From contig JBBHKE010002841.1 of NCBI GenBank assembly GCA_037447655.1, positions 160,536 through 224,535 on the forward strand: a stretch of 64,000 bases of DNA. Reading direction: 5' to 3'. The translations under genes were made by a program, and so were the position numbers. Shown in pieces: positions 1 to 10,859 of the stretch. Positions within the stretch are counted from its first letter, which is position 1; each line of letters opens with the position of its first letter. Origin of the DNA: Zygnema cylindricum. Its lineage: Eukaryota > Streptophyta > Zygnematophyceae > Zygnematales > Zygnemataceae. The notes beneath the pieces were generated by a model, which worked only from the letters and a program-made list of their open reading frames with translations, searched no databases and was not told the origin of the DNA.

Positions 1-7
1 ATTTTAA

Positions 8-193
8 CCGTCAGATTTGGACGATCTGACGGTCTCTGGTCAAAGTAACGATCTAAGAAGATCACATGGAAAACCCATAACACAACTTACGATAAGACTA
101 TCGTCAGATTCAAACGATCGGACGGTCGCTGATCAAAGTAGCGATCAAAGAAGATCACATGGAAAGCTCGTAACACAACTTACGCTAAAGGCG
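8..193 (+). repeat. Two-copy 93-bp tandem repeat followed by a TATA-like box
   Basis: Units starting at 8 and 101 align along their length; both contain GAAGATCACATGGAAA and end in ACACAACTTACG. Unit 1 opens with a hairpin (CCGTCAGAT / ATCTGACGG, 8-32). Directly downstream is CCTATTTAAGG (about 196-206), which resembles a TATA box. Repeated upstream units before a TATA box are typical of an LTR U3 region, so this is probably the promoter part of a truncated LTR element. No coding region is attached. Confidence 0.5.
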
Positions 194-404
194 GCCTATT
201 TAAGGCCTACGAAAAAATGCCTACTTTTGAACTATGGTTCTCTCGAAAATTTGGGAACTTAAGTTTGTGACGACTGTATACGTCGACAACGCCCGGACGG
301 CTGTCACCGTGTACAATCTGTGATGACGCACCGGATTGTTAAAAACTGTTTGTGACGTCGCAAAAAATTTCGTGACATGTTGTAGACTCCATACCTTTAC
401 AGTA

Positions 405-952
405 CAGTACACCGTGAATCGTTATTAGTGTCAACAACTCTAATTTGGGTTCTTAAAACTTTGATATTTTTCCTCAAAATAGATACGTGATTATAGTTTT
501 TCCTTGACGTTAATTAAGGTACAGTACAAAATAGCGTAAAGAACGAAAGTACAATAATATCTAAATAGTGTGGTGTACGATCGATGTCAGACCGTACATA
601 AATGTTCATTTTCAAGAGAATTTTTAACAAAAAATGACTTAAATCAGACGCGCACGCATAGGAACGTGCGCTAAAAAAACGGGATTAGTCTGACACGTAA
701 ATTAGTCTGACATGTACGAATATTTAATTTTCACGACGACGTACGATTTCTAACATTTTGTACGAATACATATATTAATATATGTAATCGTACAGAAAAA
801 ATTCCATTTTTGCTGTTCCAAGTTAGCATTAACGCCGAAATTAGAATACACATTTAAAAAAAAAAATTCAAATTCTTAATTAGAATCAATTACGGTAAAT
901 TTTCTTCCACACTATTTAGACTTTGACACTAATAACGATTCGTGGTGTACTG
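405..952. mobile_element. MITE with about 30-bp terminal inverted repeats and TA target duplication
   Basis: The left end begins CAGTACACCGTGAATCGTTA and the right end read on the minus strand begins CAGTACACCACGAATCGTTA. By eye 28 of the first 30 bases agree. TA dinucleotides flank both ends (403-404 and 953-954), as in Tc1/mariner-type or Stowaway-like elements. The 548-bp interior is AT-rich with no coding potential, so it is non-autonomous. Related termini occur at 8.1-8.9 kb and 30.55-31.07 kb. Confidence 0.75.
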
Positions 953-954
953 TA

Positions 955-2037
955 ACAGCCCTCTGTCCATGGATGCTGTCCATAGCTGAAGAAGTGACCT
1001 TCCCCTTGCCTTCCCCTTGCCTCTTTGGAAGTTTCTTCGCGCAATGAATCTCTATTTGACTTCCTTTCCCCAAACATTTGCACGCTGCAGAATGAGGTAA
1101 GATGCTAAAGAGCAGCTTCCCCTCCATTTCCACTATGCACTGACAGTGAGCAACTGCATATGTAAGAACCTACCACATTTTGGAACAAAATTTGATGACG
1201 TAGAAGGTGAATGATTTGCAGGTGGAAGCCGAACTGGCTTGGGCTGATGTACTTTTCTGTAGTCTTCTTTTTGACTACGATCAGGTGAGAAAACAACCAA
1301 ATTTCAATGATAAAACTGCTAAATTTCTGTTTCGAATCATCCTGCAAATTTGTGTAACTGTTTCAGTCACTCCATTTACAAACTAATTCCTTTTGTTGGC
1401 CGGGGTGCGGTCTGTGAGATTTTCATCAAGTTTAGTGTGGATTAGCATTGGAAAAACAAGACAAAAGTTGCTAGTAGAAGTAGAGGTTATCGTCAGAGGC
1501 ACTATCATAAACTTCGAAAATAAAGTTACATTAATGATGGTGTTGATGATTTGCAAAAGTACCAGCGTGTCGGATTCCGTTTATTGCTTTGCTGGCAATT
1601 GACTTTGGTAGTGAAATTGCTGGAGTTTTTTTATTAAAATGTTCTTCCCTTTCCCTTGTTTTTTCATCGCCATTTAATATGATTTTTTTTTGACAAACTC
1701 CGCAGTAGTCCACGTGGTTTCCAGATTTCCCTGAGTTACTGTACTTCATTAAAAAGGTTGATCTTTCTCGCCTAGAAATGTTGAACTACTTTATTTAGTC
1801 CGTAGATTATATAAATTATTGTACTTTGTCCATGCTCACTTCAGTGCTGTATTCCATCTTCTTTTTGTTGAATTATAATATTGTGAATTGCAGTGTGAAT
1901 GGGTGAAGGGACGTGTAAAACATATTCCCATCCGACTCGTTTTTAAATCAAGTTTAGAATGTTGAAGGTCATGGGCATTTAGACTCGACTGTGATCCACT
2001 CCCACTAGGAGTCACACTTGCACCAGATGGGATATTT
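955..2037. other. No supported gene
   Basis: AT-rich sequence with short overlapping open frames on both strands and no recognisable domain. I see no repeat termini here. It is the left flank of copia element A. Confidence 0.5.
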
Positions 2038-2481
2038 TGTTAGGTTCTTTGTGAAACGACGTATCAGTTTTGTTGAGCGTCGTATTATAAGTTATATAGT
2101 TTACGTGTGGCTTTATTTGACGTGGCGTGATTAGTTTAGTTTTATATAGTTTTGTTTGGTTTTGCGTGCGTAGTACTTTAGTTTTGTATGGCGGTATAGT
2201 TGTTTCGTGCAGTACCGAGTACTTTATGAAGTTTCGTAGGTATTACTATTTGATTGGTGCGTCAATGTACTTTCGGTAATACGTACGATTTGTTGTACTT
2301 GTTGTTTCGTGAGAGAGACTATTTAGGACTTAGTCGTTTGGGGGAAAATTAATCTTTGTATGAGGGGAAAAATAATCCGGTGAAATATATTGTCTTTTAC
2401 TGGAGTGATCTCTCCTTGCTTTCTTTTGCTTCCGCATTACATCTTGTCTTCCTTCTATCCTTGTGTGTATCGATCCTTTCA
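2038..2481 (+). repeat. Putative 5' LTR of copia element A
   Basis: Begins TGTTAGG and ends TTTCA two bases before the primer-binding site, giving the TG...CA termini expected of an LTR (444 bp). The 5' edge is inferred from the TG terminus only, since no matching 3' LTR is present. The interior is rich in TTTCG and GTAC words, like the LTRs of element B. Confidence 0.55.
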
Positions 2482-2483
2482 AG

Positions 2484-2495
2484 TGGTATCGGAGC
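2484..2495 (+). other. Primer-binding site for initiator tRNA-Met
   Basis: TGGTATCGGAGC matches the common plant copia primer-binding site TGGTATCAGAGC, complementary to the 3' end of initiator tRNA-Met, with one change. It lies two bases after the LTR end, the expected position. Confidence 0.85.
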
Positions 2496-2522
2496 TAGTT
2501 TGCTCTTTTAAGAGATCTCAAG

Positions 2523-4433
2523 GTGGCAAGTCTTGCCGCTATTGGGGGAAAGAAGAAGAAGTCCTCATCCACACCTTCTCCTATTGCTGCTCCTAATCCG
2601 GATCTACCGGATCTGGCCGATTCATCTCCAAATCAGAGTGTGAAAGATTTCGGCTTTGGAGGAGAGACGACTTTTGAAAAGGGCTCTCCCTCCAACCCAC
2701 TTTCAAAAGAGGAGAAAGAGAAACAAGAAGGGATGGTATTGACTGAAGATCGTCTCAATGAATTGTTTAATGGCTTTCTCACTCTTGTAGATCAACGGAT
2801 CACGGACGCCAATCGAAAGGGGAAGTTTAAGGTAGAGGAGGAGGATCCGATTTTGAATACTCTTGAAGTGGCTTCGGATGGAGGGGTCAAGGATGACGAT
2901 ATTTTGAGGAAGGCTCTCCGAAAGGGGAAGTTTGTGATCGAGAACGACTCGGATCTCGAATATGAATCTGATGACGAGTTACCGATCTCTTCCATGCCGG
3001 GGAAGATCGTCCTCTTTAACGGATCCAACTATCAAATATGGAAGAAGTATATCAAGGCGCAACTCATTCTCCGTCACCTTTGGAAGATCGTGAATGGAGA
3101 AGAAAAGTTGCGGATCGACGATCCCAAGGTTCGCCGCCTTTGGAAGAAGAAAAATCTTGCGGCCATCACTGGCCTCATGCAATCTTGCACCGCTTCGGTG
3201 CATGATCATTTCCTTACCCGAGATACAGAGCATGAGTGTTGGAAGGCGCTCGAAGGCCAATTTGAGAAGGGACTCCAAAACAAGGGACAATATGCTTACA
3301 CGGACTTTATCCAATTTAAGATAAAGTCTAACGAATCGATCGATGATGCGATCAAACGATACAATATTATTATGGAGCAACCCTCGAATAACGGTCGGAC
3401 TATTATCGAGGAGGATAAAGTAATTGGTCTCATCAATGCTTTACCCAACAACCTCACTTACATCAAGGAGATTTTTTGGGCAAAAACTAATCCGAGTTAT
3501 GAGTTCCTTGTTAATAACCTTAAAACCATCAAGAGAAATCGTGGAGGCCCTCCTAAAGCTTCGGCCTCGGGTGGATCTCTAAACGCATCCTCCGAAGAAC
3601 CCGCGGATCTAAATTTTCTTCGTGGGGGAAGAGGGGGAAGGGGAAGAGGAGGCGGATCTAGGGGAATGGGAAGAAGCACCGAAAGAAAGGGAAACCTCCC
3701 CGGTCAATCCTCTTTCCAAGTTCAATCTACTGTCACTTGCTTTCGATGCAATAAACCTGGTCATATGTCCTCCTTTTGCCCGGACAAAGAAAAGCAACGC
3801 CATTATTGCGGGAAATGGGGACACATTAGTCCCCAATGCTACGCTAAAGCCGACGGCGGCAGCGGCCGCGGCGGCGATAGTGGCAGATTTGGAGGGCGAG
3901 GCAGTGGCCGATTTCATAAAGGGGGGCGCGGTGGACGTGGCGGCCAATTCGGCGACCATGGACTCTTCGTATGGGAAAATGATGAGAAGGAGGAAAGACC
4001 GATTACATTTTCCACATTAAGTATCAACAACGAACCTCCAAACTTTGAAGCGCAAAACGACAAAGAGTGGATCATCGATTTCGGAGCCTCGCATCACGTT
4101 TGTACGGACGACACACTTTTTGACGAGATGCGCGCCTTGACCATCCCGAAAAGAATAACTGTCGCTAGTGGTCAAACCATTTCTGTCGGTACAGTTGGTA
4201 CCGTACGTCTCGACTTAATTTCGCTAGATCCGAAATCAATACCGCGCATTGATTTCGTAAGCGAAACAAATACCGCGCATGTATTTATTACGGCTACGAT
4301 CAAATGCGAGTTTAATCGGACGGCCGGAATTAGCGCCGAGATCGCGGAAGGAGAATTCAGCGGTTTGTGGGCATCGCCACATCGGATGACACGTGGCGAA
4401 GTTACATTAGAGCGCGGCATCTCCTGGGATTAA
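2523..4433 (+). pseudogene. gag: Copia gag with start of protease (element A)
   Basis: The frame opens with GTG at 2523, probably a decayed ATG; the next in-frame ATG is at 2732. It encodes a lysine/serine-rich N-terminus, a gag core (motifs NGSNYQIWKKYIKAQL and HECWKALEGQFEKGLQ), a Gly/Arg-rich stretch, and two zinc knuckles. The first, CFRCNKPGHMSSFC, is intact. The second, RHYCGKWGHISPQC, has lost its first cysteine. The protease start IIDFGASHH has Phe where the active-site Ser of D-S/T-G should be. From about 4231 the frame is no longer copia-like and reads into inserted sequence. Confidence 0.85.
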
Positions 4434-5640
4434 AGGAGCGAATCCGGACATACCACGTGTCGACATTTGAGGCATGTCGTACAGTGTCCGTACATAAAGT
4501 ACACCGGCAGCTGTACTTTTGCGTACAGAACTGTAATCTAATTAGTTCCGTACATCAGTAGATAGAGTGTGTGAGAGAGATAGGACTTAGAAAATTAGAA
4601 GATAGGACCCTCTCTCCCAGAGAGCTTCTGAACAATAGGTCAACTTTGACCCTCCATAACTTACTGCTCAGGGGAGAAAATCAGAGATTCTTTTTGCTAT
4701 CGACTTAGGGGAGTCTTGCCTTCACAAGGGTGAAGGTGGTCAGAGTTTTTGTCTGCCAGGGTGGCAGTTGTTTTTGCTTAAACACAAAGGGGTCAGGATT
4801 ATCCCAGAGGCTTCTTGGAAGCTGTCCACTCTGAGGACTTATGGAGGTCTCAGAGTTTCATAACTTCTATCTACTGAAGTACTGACCAATCAGATTATTG
4901 TACCGTACCAAAAAGTACTACTGCCGATGTACCTTTTGTACGGCCTATGTACGACAAGGCCATTAAGCGGACACGTGTCTGCTTTTTTCTCGTGCGTACA
5001 TTCCTCGGAATTCCTATGACCGAATGTCATCTCTCCACGTGGCTGTAGGTCATGCCACGTCACAAAACGCCAAAGCGACCACTCCCGGATTTCGGCAATG
5101 ATGTGCGTTGTTGGATTTGCAGGGAAACGCAATCTTAATCGTTATAAATACTTGCGCGATATTTGTTTCGCTGTCAAAACAAAATGCGTGGACTTTGTTT
5201 TGAAAAAGTGTCGTACTTCGTACTTTCATAAAACTTTATCTATGCAAGCTGTATACATTTTTAGTTAAATGAATTTGTTACTCCTTATTGATATATATAT
5301 CTATCACATACTATAGCATTTAGCAATGGTCCTAGTCTTATAGGAAAAAGCTGACCGTTATCGGCCAACTTGACGATCTGAAGGTACCGCGATCAAATCT
5401 TGGGTCCGTCAGGTATATTTTTAGTAGCCTACTAAAAATAACTGCCTGTTGAACTAAGGCAGCCATGGATCAACCACCCTCTCTATCCTTCAGTGACTAC
5501 AACAATTATGGGGGCTAGAGAGAGGAGGTGGAGGCAGACTGTCCGTCTTTTTTCTTTTCTTTTATACTAACCTATTAAACTTAGAAAATACTCTAGAAAT
5601 CTATTATTTTCAACACGACTATATTCTTCACGCTAAATAT
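4231..5640. repeat. LTR-derived insert, two fragments facing each other
   Basis: The plus-strand part (about 4480-4870) resembles the TATA/R region of the LTRs at 29.3, 34.4 and 42.8-43.1 kb, with the shared GTAGATAG...GGACTTAG block. The second part (about 4885-5613) is the same LTR family on the minus strand: GTACGGCC..TGTACGACA near 4940, and CAGCCATGGATCAACC near 5460, which is also found at 43640. The copies meet near 4870-4890, giving a head-to-head arrangement. No coding region. It interrupts the protease of element A. Confidence 0.55.
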
Positions 5641-5650
5641 CACAAACGAA

Positions 5651-7487
5651 ATGACATCCTTCGAAGCACAAAACGACAAGGAGTGGATCATTGACTCCGG
5701 CGCTTCGCATCACGTATGTACGGACAACATGTTTTTTGACGAAATGTGTGCTTTGACCGTACCTACAAATATTACGGCTCCTAGTGGTCAAGTCATTTCT
5801 AATGGTACAGTTGGTACTGTACGACTTGACTTGATTATGCTAGATCCAAATGGATCTGAACGAATCTCTGAAATCCAGCTGTTGAACGTACTTTATATTC
5901 CGGGTGGCTCTGCGAATCTTTTGAGCGTACCTCAAATCCAAAAATCTGGCGCGAGCGTGCATGCATTAGGAGATTCCACGATCAAAATTGTACATAGTGA
6001 TGGAGTGACAATCGGTGAGGGCGAAGTATCTGGCGCCTTCCTTAGTCGTCTTTTATGGAAGCGTCCAAAATCAAATCGTCATGATGACAGCATCATTGGA
6101 CAGATCGCCGAAATTGAAGGAGATCTGACGCTATAGCATCATCGCATGTGCCACACGTCAGAACAAAATTTGAAACGAATGATCAAAGCTGGTTTCACGC
6201 GCGGCTTAGATCTAACGTCAGGAGAAAAAGTCAACGGTTGTGACGGATGTAGTCAAGGGCGTAAGATCCGCAAACCCCATCTTAATAAAGACGCGAATTT
6301 TCGATCAACGCATCCACTTGAAAAAGTACACATGGATCTTTGTGGTGATGTCAAGCCTGAAAGCTTGGGGGGGAACAAATATATCATGGTTATTGTCGAC
6401 GATTATTCAAGATTCACATGGGTTTATCTTCTCAAAAATAAATTCGATGCATCCGCAAAATTTGAAGAGTGGCATGTTATGGCCGAAAGGCAATGTGAAC
6501 GAAAATTAAAGGCGGTTCGATCCGATAATGGAGGGGAGTTTAAGGCATTTGATCCGTATTGCAAGAAATGGGGGATCCGACAAGAATTTACGGCATCATA
6601 CTCAGCGGAATCAAATGGAATCGCTGAGCGCAAAAATCGTACACTTCAAGAAATGGTGCGCTCGATGATTCACGGATCGGGAAGAAAGGAGTATTTATGG
6701 GGAGATGCGATCTTAACGGCTAATTATATTTGTAACCGTCGACTTACCTTTATTTCGGGCAACAAGACTCCTCACGAGTTATGGTATGGACGAAAGCCTT
6801 CACTACATCATTTGCAAATTTGGGGGTGTCGAGCGACGGTGTATATCGAATCGGTAAAACGACGAGGTAAATTTTCTTCTCGCAGTTGATCGGGAATTTT
6901 TGTTGGATATAGCACAAAAGGGAGTTTATACCGGGTTTATGATCCGATTCGTCATGTAATTGAAGAAAGTCGTAATGGAATTTCCATGAGGATCTTAAAG
7001 TTGCAATTTCTTGTTCGTAAAAGTTCTCTACTAATCATGATTTTCTTGAAGTGAATGAATTACTCTCTTTTCCTCATCTCGATGATTCGGATTCCGAAAA
7101 TGAGGCGGATTTGATCTTCAATATTAAGAGGGGGAAAGCTAATTCCGAAACTCATCCGGAATTAGTTAATTTTGACGAGATCCGAAGTGAAAAGTCTCAA
7201 ATGTCTTCGGAAACTCGCTGATCTAAAAGTCGTAAATCTCCGAGTGCCTCTTTCCACGAGGAAGAAACCGAAATCGAAAAATCCGCAAATAAAAAAGAAA
7301 ACGACATCCCATTGAGAAGGAGTCAACGTGAGACAAAGGGGAAGAAACCGGATCGGTTATCATTTGATCGCAAAGGTGGAAATATCAAAAATTCCAACTA
7401 TTTTAATCGGTGGCCTCGGAGGAGGCATTTATTTTGTAGCAATTATTAACTAAGAATATGCCCGGCGATCCCCAATCTTACGCCGAG
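5651..7487 (+). pseudogene. pol: Copia protease-integrase (element A, second part)
   Basis: 5651-6136 encodes protease with an intact active site (WIIDSGASHH). The TAG at 6134-6136 stands where relatives have TGG (Trp), and the same frame continues through 6146-6889 as integrase: zinc-finger part (CHTSEQNLKRM...CDGC), then the catalytic triad in HMDLCGDV, RSDNGGEF and NGIAERKN, all three acidic residues present. After the next stop, shorter pieces continue to the basic linker (PLRRSQRETKGKK, about 7310) and the first residues of the RT region (MPGDPQSYAEA, about 7458). RT and RNase H are missing. Confidence 0.85.
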
Positions 7488-7899
7488 GCACGAAGTTCTT
7501 GTTGTTCTACAACCACCGGTGCAGGTGGAGGAGCAGCAGTAGTAGTAGAAGTAGACATGATACACTCTCAGAAGCTATCAAGAATCCTTCCAAACAGCTG
7601 TTCTTAAGTGCTCACCAATTCTTATACAAACATCCAAACCTCAGAAAACTCTATCAGAATAAAGAGTAGCATAAACAATGATAACTCCTAAAGTTATAGT
7701 ACAATTGACCCGACATCACTCAAGATATAATACTCATAAGTTTCCCAAAAACTGTCTACAATTTTACTACTTGGAAGTCTGGATACATAATATGTTCTGA
7801 GTCCTAAGTCTTATACTTGTGTTGAACTGGCAACACCAGTGTACTTGAGAGGTACGTCAAACCACCAAGCTACCACTAATCTGTCAAGCTACCACTGAG
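7488..7899 (-). mobile_element. 5' end of a minus-strand retroelement (LTR end plus first gag codons)
   Basis: Read on the minus strand, an LTR-like stretch with TGTTTGTATAAGAATTGG leads to an ATG at about 7556 encoding MSTSTTTAAPPPAP. After about 25 codons it runs into the reverse-transcriptase start of element A. It is therefore the truncated start of a different element, joined head-on to A. Its outer end is lost in the assembly gap. Confidence 0.45.
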
Positions 7900-7909
7900 N
7901 NNNNNNNNN
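7900..7909. other. Assembly gap (10 N)
   Basis: A run of ten N, probably a placeholder of unknown true length. It is followed by C-rich sequence and a poly-A run (about 7948-7970), a combination that is hard to assemble. Confidence 0.99.
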
Positions 7910-8120
7910 CCCCTCCCCTTTCCCCATCCTCTCTCCTCCTCTCAAAAAAAAAAAAAAAAAAAAAAAAAAAACACAAGAAAACTAATCTCCCTTTCATTCT
8001 TCCAAAATGAAAGGGAAAAAAAAATTCTCTCTCTTCACCCCCTTCTCTCTCCAGTACCTCTTCTCTCTCCTCCTCTCTCCCTCCCCTTTCCCCTCCCCCT
8101 CCCCCTCATCTATCTAGCTA
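7910..8120. repeat. Pyrimidine-rich and poly-A low-complexity tract
   Basis: CCCCTCCCCTTTCCCC-type sequence, a poly-A tract, then CTCTCTCC-type sequence. No coding potential. Confidence 0.8.
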
Positions 8121-8139
8121 TGTAGATAGCTAAAACTAC

Positions 8140-8860
8140 AGAGTGTATCGCTATTAGTGTTAACGTGTTTTCTGTCTCTTAAAAGATATTTTCCGTGTAC
8201 ACACTTGTTGGATCTTGGATCTGATGGTTGCAATAATTTTCACCTTCTTATTGGCGGTCTCCATTTAAAAATCGGACATGTGTGTACGGTGGAAAGATGT
8301 TTGAATTGGCAAATAAATTATTGGCCTTAATGGCGATACACAGTGTAAATTTTGTCCATTGAATGTGGCTTGTCTCTTATTATTTTTATAACGAGGCTGT
8401 ACATGGTGAATCGCTATTTCTGTTTATGTTATAAATTTGGTGCTCGTTTTTCTTGGCCTCTAAACTCAAAATAACCTTATGAGGTCCAATGCTTTTTTCC
8501 TTTCTTTAACCCCAAATTCCGTAAGTGGTTGAAATTTGTCCTTGCTCTTTGAACCTACATAAAACGCTACACCGTGAATCACTATTAATATTAAACTTTT
8601 GTTCGTCACGTAAAACATTTTTTCTTTATACACACGTGTTAGTTTGTAGATCTGTCGGTTGCGATCAAAAGGTAAAATTCTTAGCTTCTTAATGGCGGTT
8701 TCAAATTGAAAATCGGACAAGTGTGTACGGAGAAAAGGCGTTTTTAAGTGGTGGAAAAATCATGAACAGTGATAGCCCATACACGGTTTATAACAGTAAA
8801 ATAAATCTTACGATGTCTAATTCATAACGCTAATACGATTCACGATGTAGTGGACAAAAC
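8140..8860. repeat. Diverged tandem copies related to the TIR MITE family
   Basis: Two direct copies start near 8146 (GTATCGCTATTAGTGTTAAC) and 8571 (ACACCGTGAATCACTATTAA). Both share the blocks GTTGCRATMA, TTCTTAWTGGCGGT and AAAATCGGACA(A/T)GTGTGTACGG. A reverse-oriented terminus, CGCTAATACGATTCACGATG, lies at about 8830-8849. The terminal words match the MITE at 405-952, so this looks like a partly duplicated member of that family. Confidence 0.55.
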
Positions 8861-8880
8861 TGGCTCGTTATATGACTTTT

Positions 8881-8881
<1 letters not shown>

Positions 8882-8943
<62 letters not shown>
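8882..8943 (+). repeat. (GA)n microsatellite
   Basis: About 31 uninterrupted AG/GA dinucleotides. The Ser-Leu open frames on the opposite strand are artefacts of this repeat. Confidence 0.97.
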
Positions 8944-8946
<3 letters not shown>

Positions 8947-10230
8947 CAAATGTTGGAATATTGCCGAATCGCCAATATATCGCGAAGTGGCATACCAACA
9001 ATTTTTTGTTTGACGTAAAGTGACGCGTCATCGTACGAAATGTGCGATGTCGTTTTGTGGTACTTTTTGAGGCGTCCGCGAACGATATGTGCTATTTCGT
9101 TTCGCGTCACATTTTTTTTTCGTGTGCAGGCGTTTGATTTTGCGTGCAGGTGTTTTCGTGAGGCGACACGTGTGAAACTTAGTGTTTGACGTTTCCCGTT
9201 TGAGAGGAAGAAGGCGTGTGCGCCTTCTTTCGTGGAAGTTTCCTTGTCGTGTGTTTTTGTCCGCTTCTGCCAGCTAGGGACAAAGTTTGGTGACAGGCTA
9301 GTTTGTTTTGCGTTTGTACGTTAGTTTGAAAAGGGGTATAGGCTGCAGTATTCAGCTGGAGTAAGTTAATTGTTGACGTAGAGAATATGGAGAAGAGAGA
9401 AAAGAGGGAAGAGATGATGTAAAGTGGCTTCGGCCAATAACAATTTAAAATCTTTTTGGTTGAATATTCCTCTTTGTTTTTTATGAGCTTCCGCTGTTAA
9501 TAATTTTTGCATATTGTGAATGGAATTTAGAGAACATTATTTTTAGGATCCTACAACAAAGACAAAAATGGCAAAAGAGAGAGAGATTGGAATAAGTGAG
9601 TGAGGGAGAGAAAGAGACTCTAAGACAAAATGGCGAGGGAGAGAGAGGGTGAGAGAAAATCGGTTTGGGTACAATGGGAGGGCAAATGTAAAGAGAAAAG
9701 GGAAAATGGAACGAAGGTATTTAACGTGATTCATAGTGAGTCGTGTGTGCATTTTGAACATCTTAAATTGCTCTCCCACACTAACACTCGTTTTGACCTG
9801 GGAAGCATATCAAAATTACTGGATTCAATGCGCCTAATTAGTGAGGGAGAATCATACGATGCAAGAGAAGAGGAGGGAGTATCATGTGAGGGATGATACG
9901 ATGAGGGAGCTCCCGTTTTCATGAGGGAAGAGCACTAAAGTGGTGAGGCCTAGTCTTGTTAAAAAAAAGTTAGGTGGGGGGGGAGGGGGAGGAAGAGAGG
10001 GAGGAAAGGGTGAGGGTGAGAGGGGGAGGTGGCAAGGGCGAGGGAGGGGGATAGGGAGGGGGAGGGAGGGGGGGGGGGGAAGGGGAAAGGGAGAGAGAGA
10101 GAGAGAGTCGAATACGAGCTTGTTGGTGTGACATATTTTCTTAATGTAGTTTTAGACTCAAAAGTTCGTTTCACAATGACTATACTTTCATCATGATACT
10201 TTGACTTTTTTTTGACCTTGTTTCTTACTT
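8944..10230. repeat. No supported gene; G-rich tract at 9968-10110
   Basis: Ordinary AT-rich sequence, then a purine-rich block (9580-9920) and a strongly G-rich block (GGGGGAGGGGGAGG type, 9968-10110). The open frames inside are low-complexity Gly/Arg/Glu or Pro/Ser translations and are not credible genes. Confidence 0.6.
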
Positions 10231-10509
10231 TTAGTTTATTTGAATTTCAGAAAGCTTATCGATTGGTCGACTGTCTAGACATTTGCTGGCAAGCTGAGTT
10301 AAGAAAAGTGTCACGCGTGCTGCTTTAGAAAGCGATGATGACAACTCAAAACATTTAGGTGACCATGTTACAAATTTTTTCACGTTTTTTTTATTGTGAT
10401 CACTTTTCCTTAAAACTTTCATCATTGCACAAGTGTACACCTTCATATACACATGGTTGCGTCTAATATGTTGCAAATGGCTCTAACGGATAGAATTTTT
10501 TTATTTTGA

Positions 10510-10753
10510 GTTATCATTATTTCATCCGACAAGCTTAACAATTCCCAATTATCATTTCTAAATCCGACGAACCTGAAAAACATCTCTCTTTTACACAAGA
10601 CATTTTCCCTTGGAATAAAGATTTGTGGGCAAATGTTTGGAGAATGGGACAAAGATAACTTCATCAAGTTCCGCGTAGAAGTATTGTCTGCGAATAGGTT
10701 TAGGATGATGGTTAAGAGAGAAATTTGGAAAGGAGGGGGATGTAAGGGTTCAG
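10510..10753 (+). CDS. Candidate internal exon of unknown gene
   Basis: An open frame runs from 10510 to a stop at 10765-10767 and has no ATG near its start. The translation looks protein-like, including LNPTNLKNISLLHKTFSLG and GEWDKDNFIKFRVEVLSAN. It meets a perfect plant splice donor, CAG|GTAAGG, at 10753/10754, so it may be an internal exon. The first part reads somewhat like a leucine-rich segment, but I do not recognise a family. It lies at the start of the dispersed gene-like repeat that continues to 12.5 kb. A chance open frame or pseudogene exon is quite possible. Confidence 0.35.
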
Positions 10754-10859
10754 GTAAGGTTCGTTAGTTTTCTTGACCGTGGTGTGCAAGGTATGCAGGT
10801 CTCTTACACGAGGCGAAATGCGCCGAGACCTGCACACTTTGCAAAATACCGCCTGGGTA

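Larger units (their letters stand above)
2038..7487 (+). mobile_element. Degraded Ty1/copia retrotransposon A
   Basis: A 5' LTR, primer-binding site, gag, protease and integrase lie in copia order, and the sequence stops at the very start of the reverse transcriptase region. No 3' LTR is seen. The protease start occurs twice (about 4039-4230 and 5651-5850), separated by LTR-like debris. This means either a nested insertion with local duplication or two truncated relatives joined together. At about 7487 the frame runs into an opposite-strand element. The element is not functional. Confidence 0.85.

Noticed and set aside
8840-9110. Ser-Leu repeat proteins on the minus strand
   Set aside because: Direct translation of the (GA)n microsatellite.
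9940-10174. Gly/Arg-rich and Pro/Ser-rich proteins
   Set aside because: Low-complexity G-rich tract open in several frames at once.
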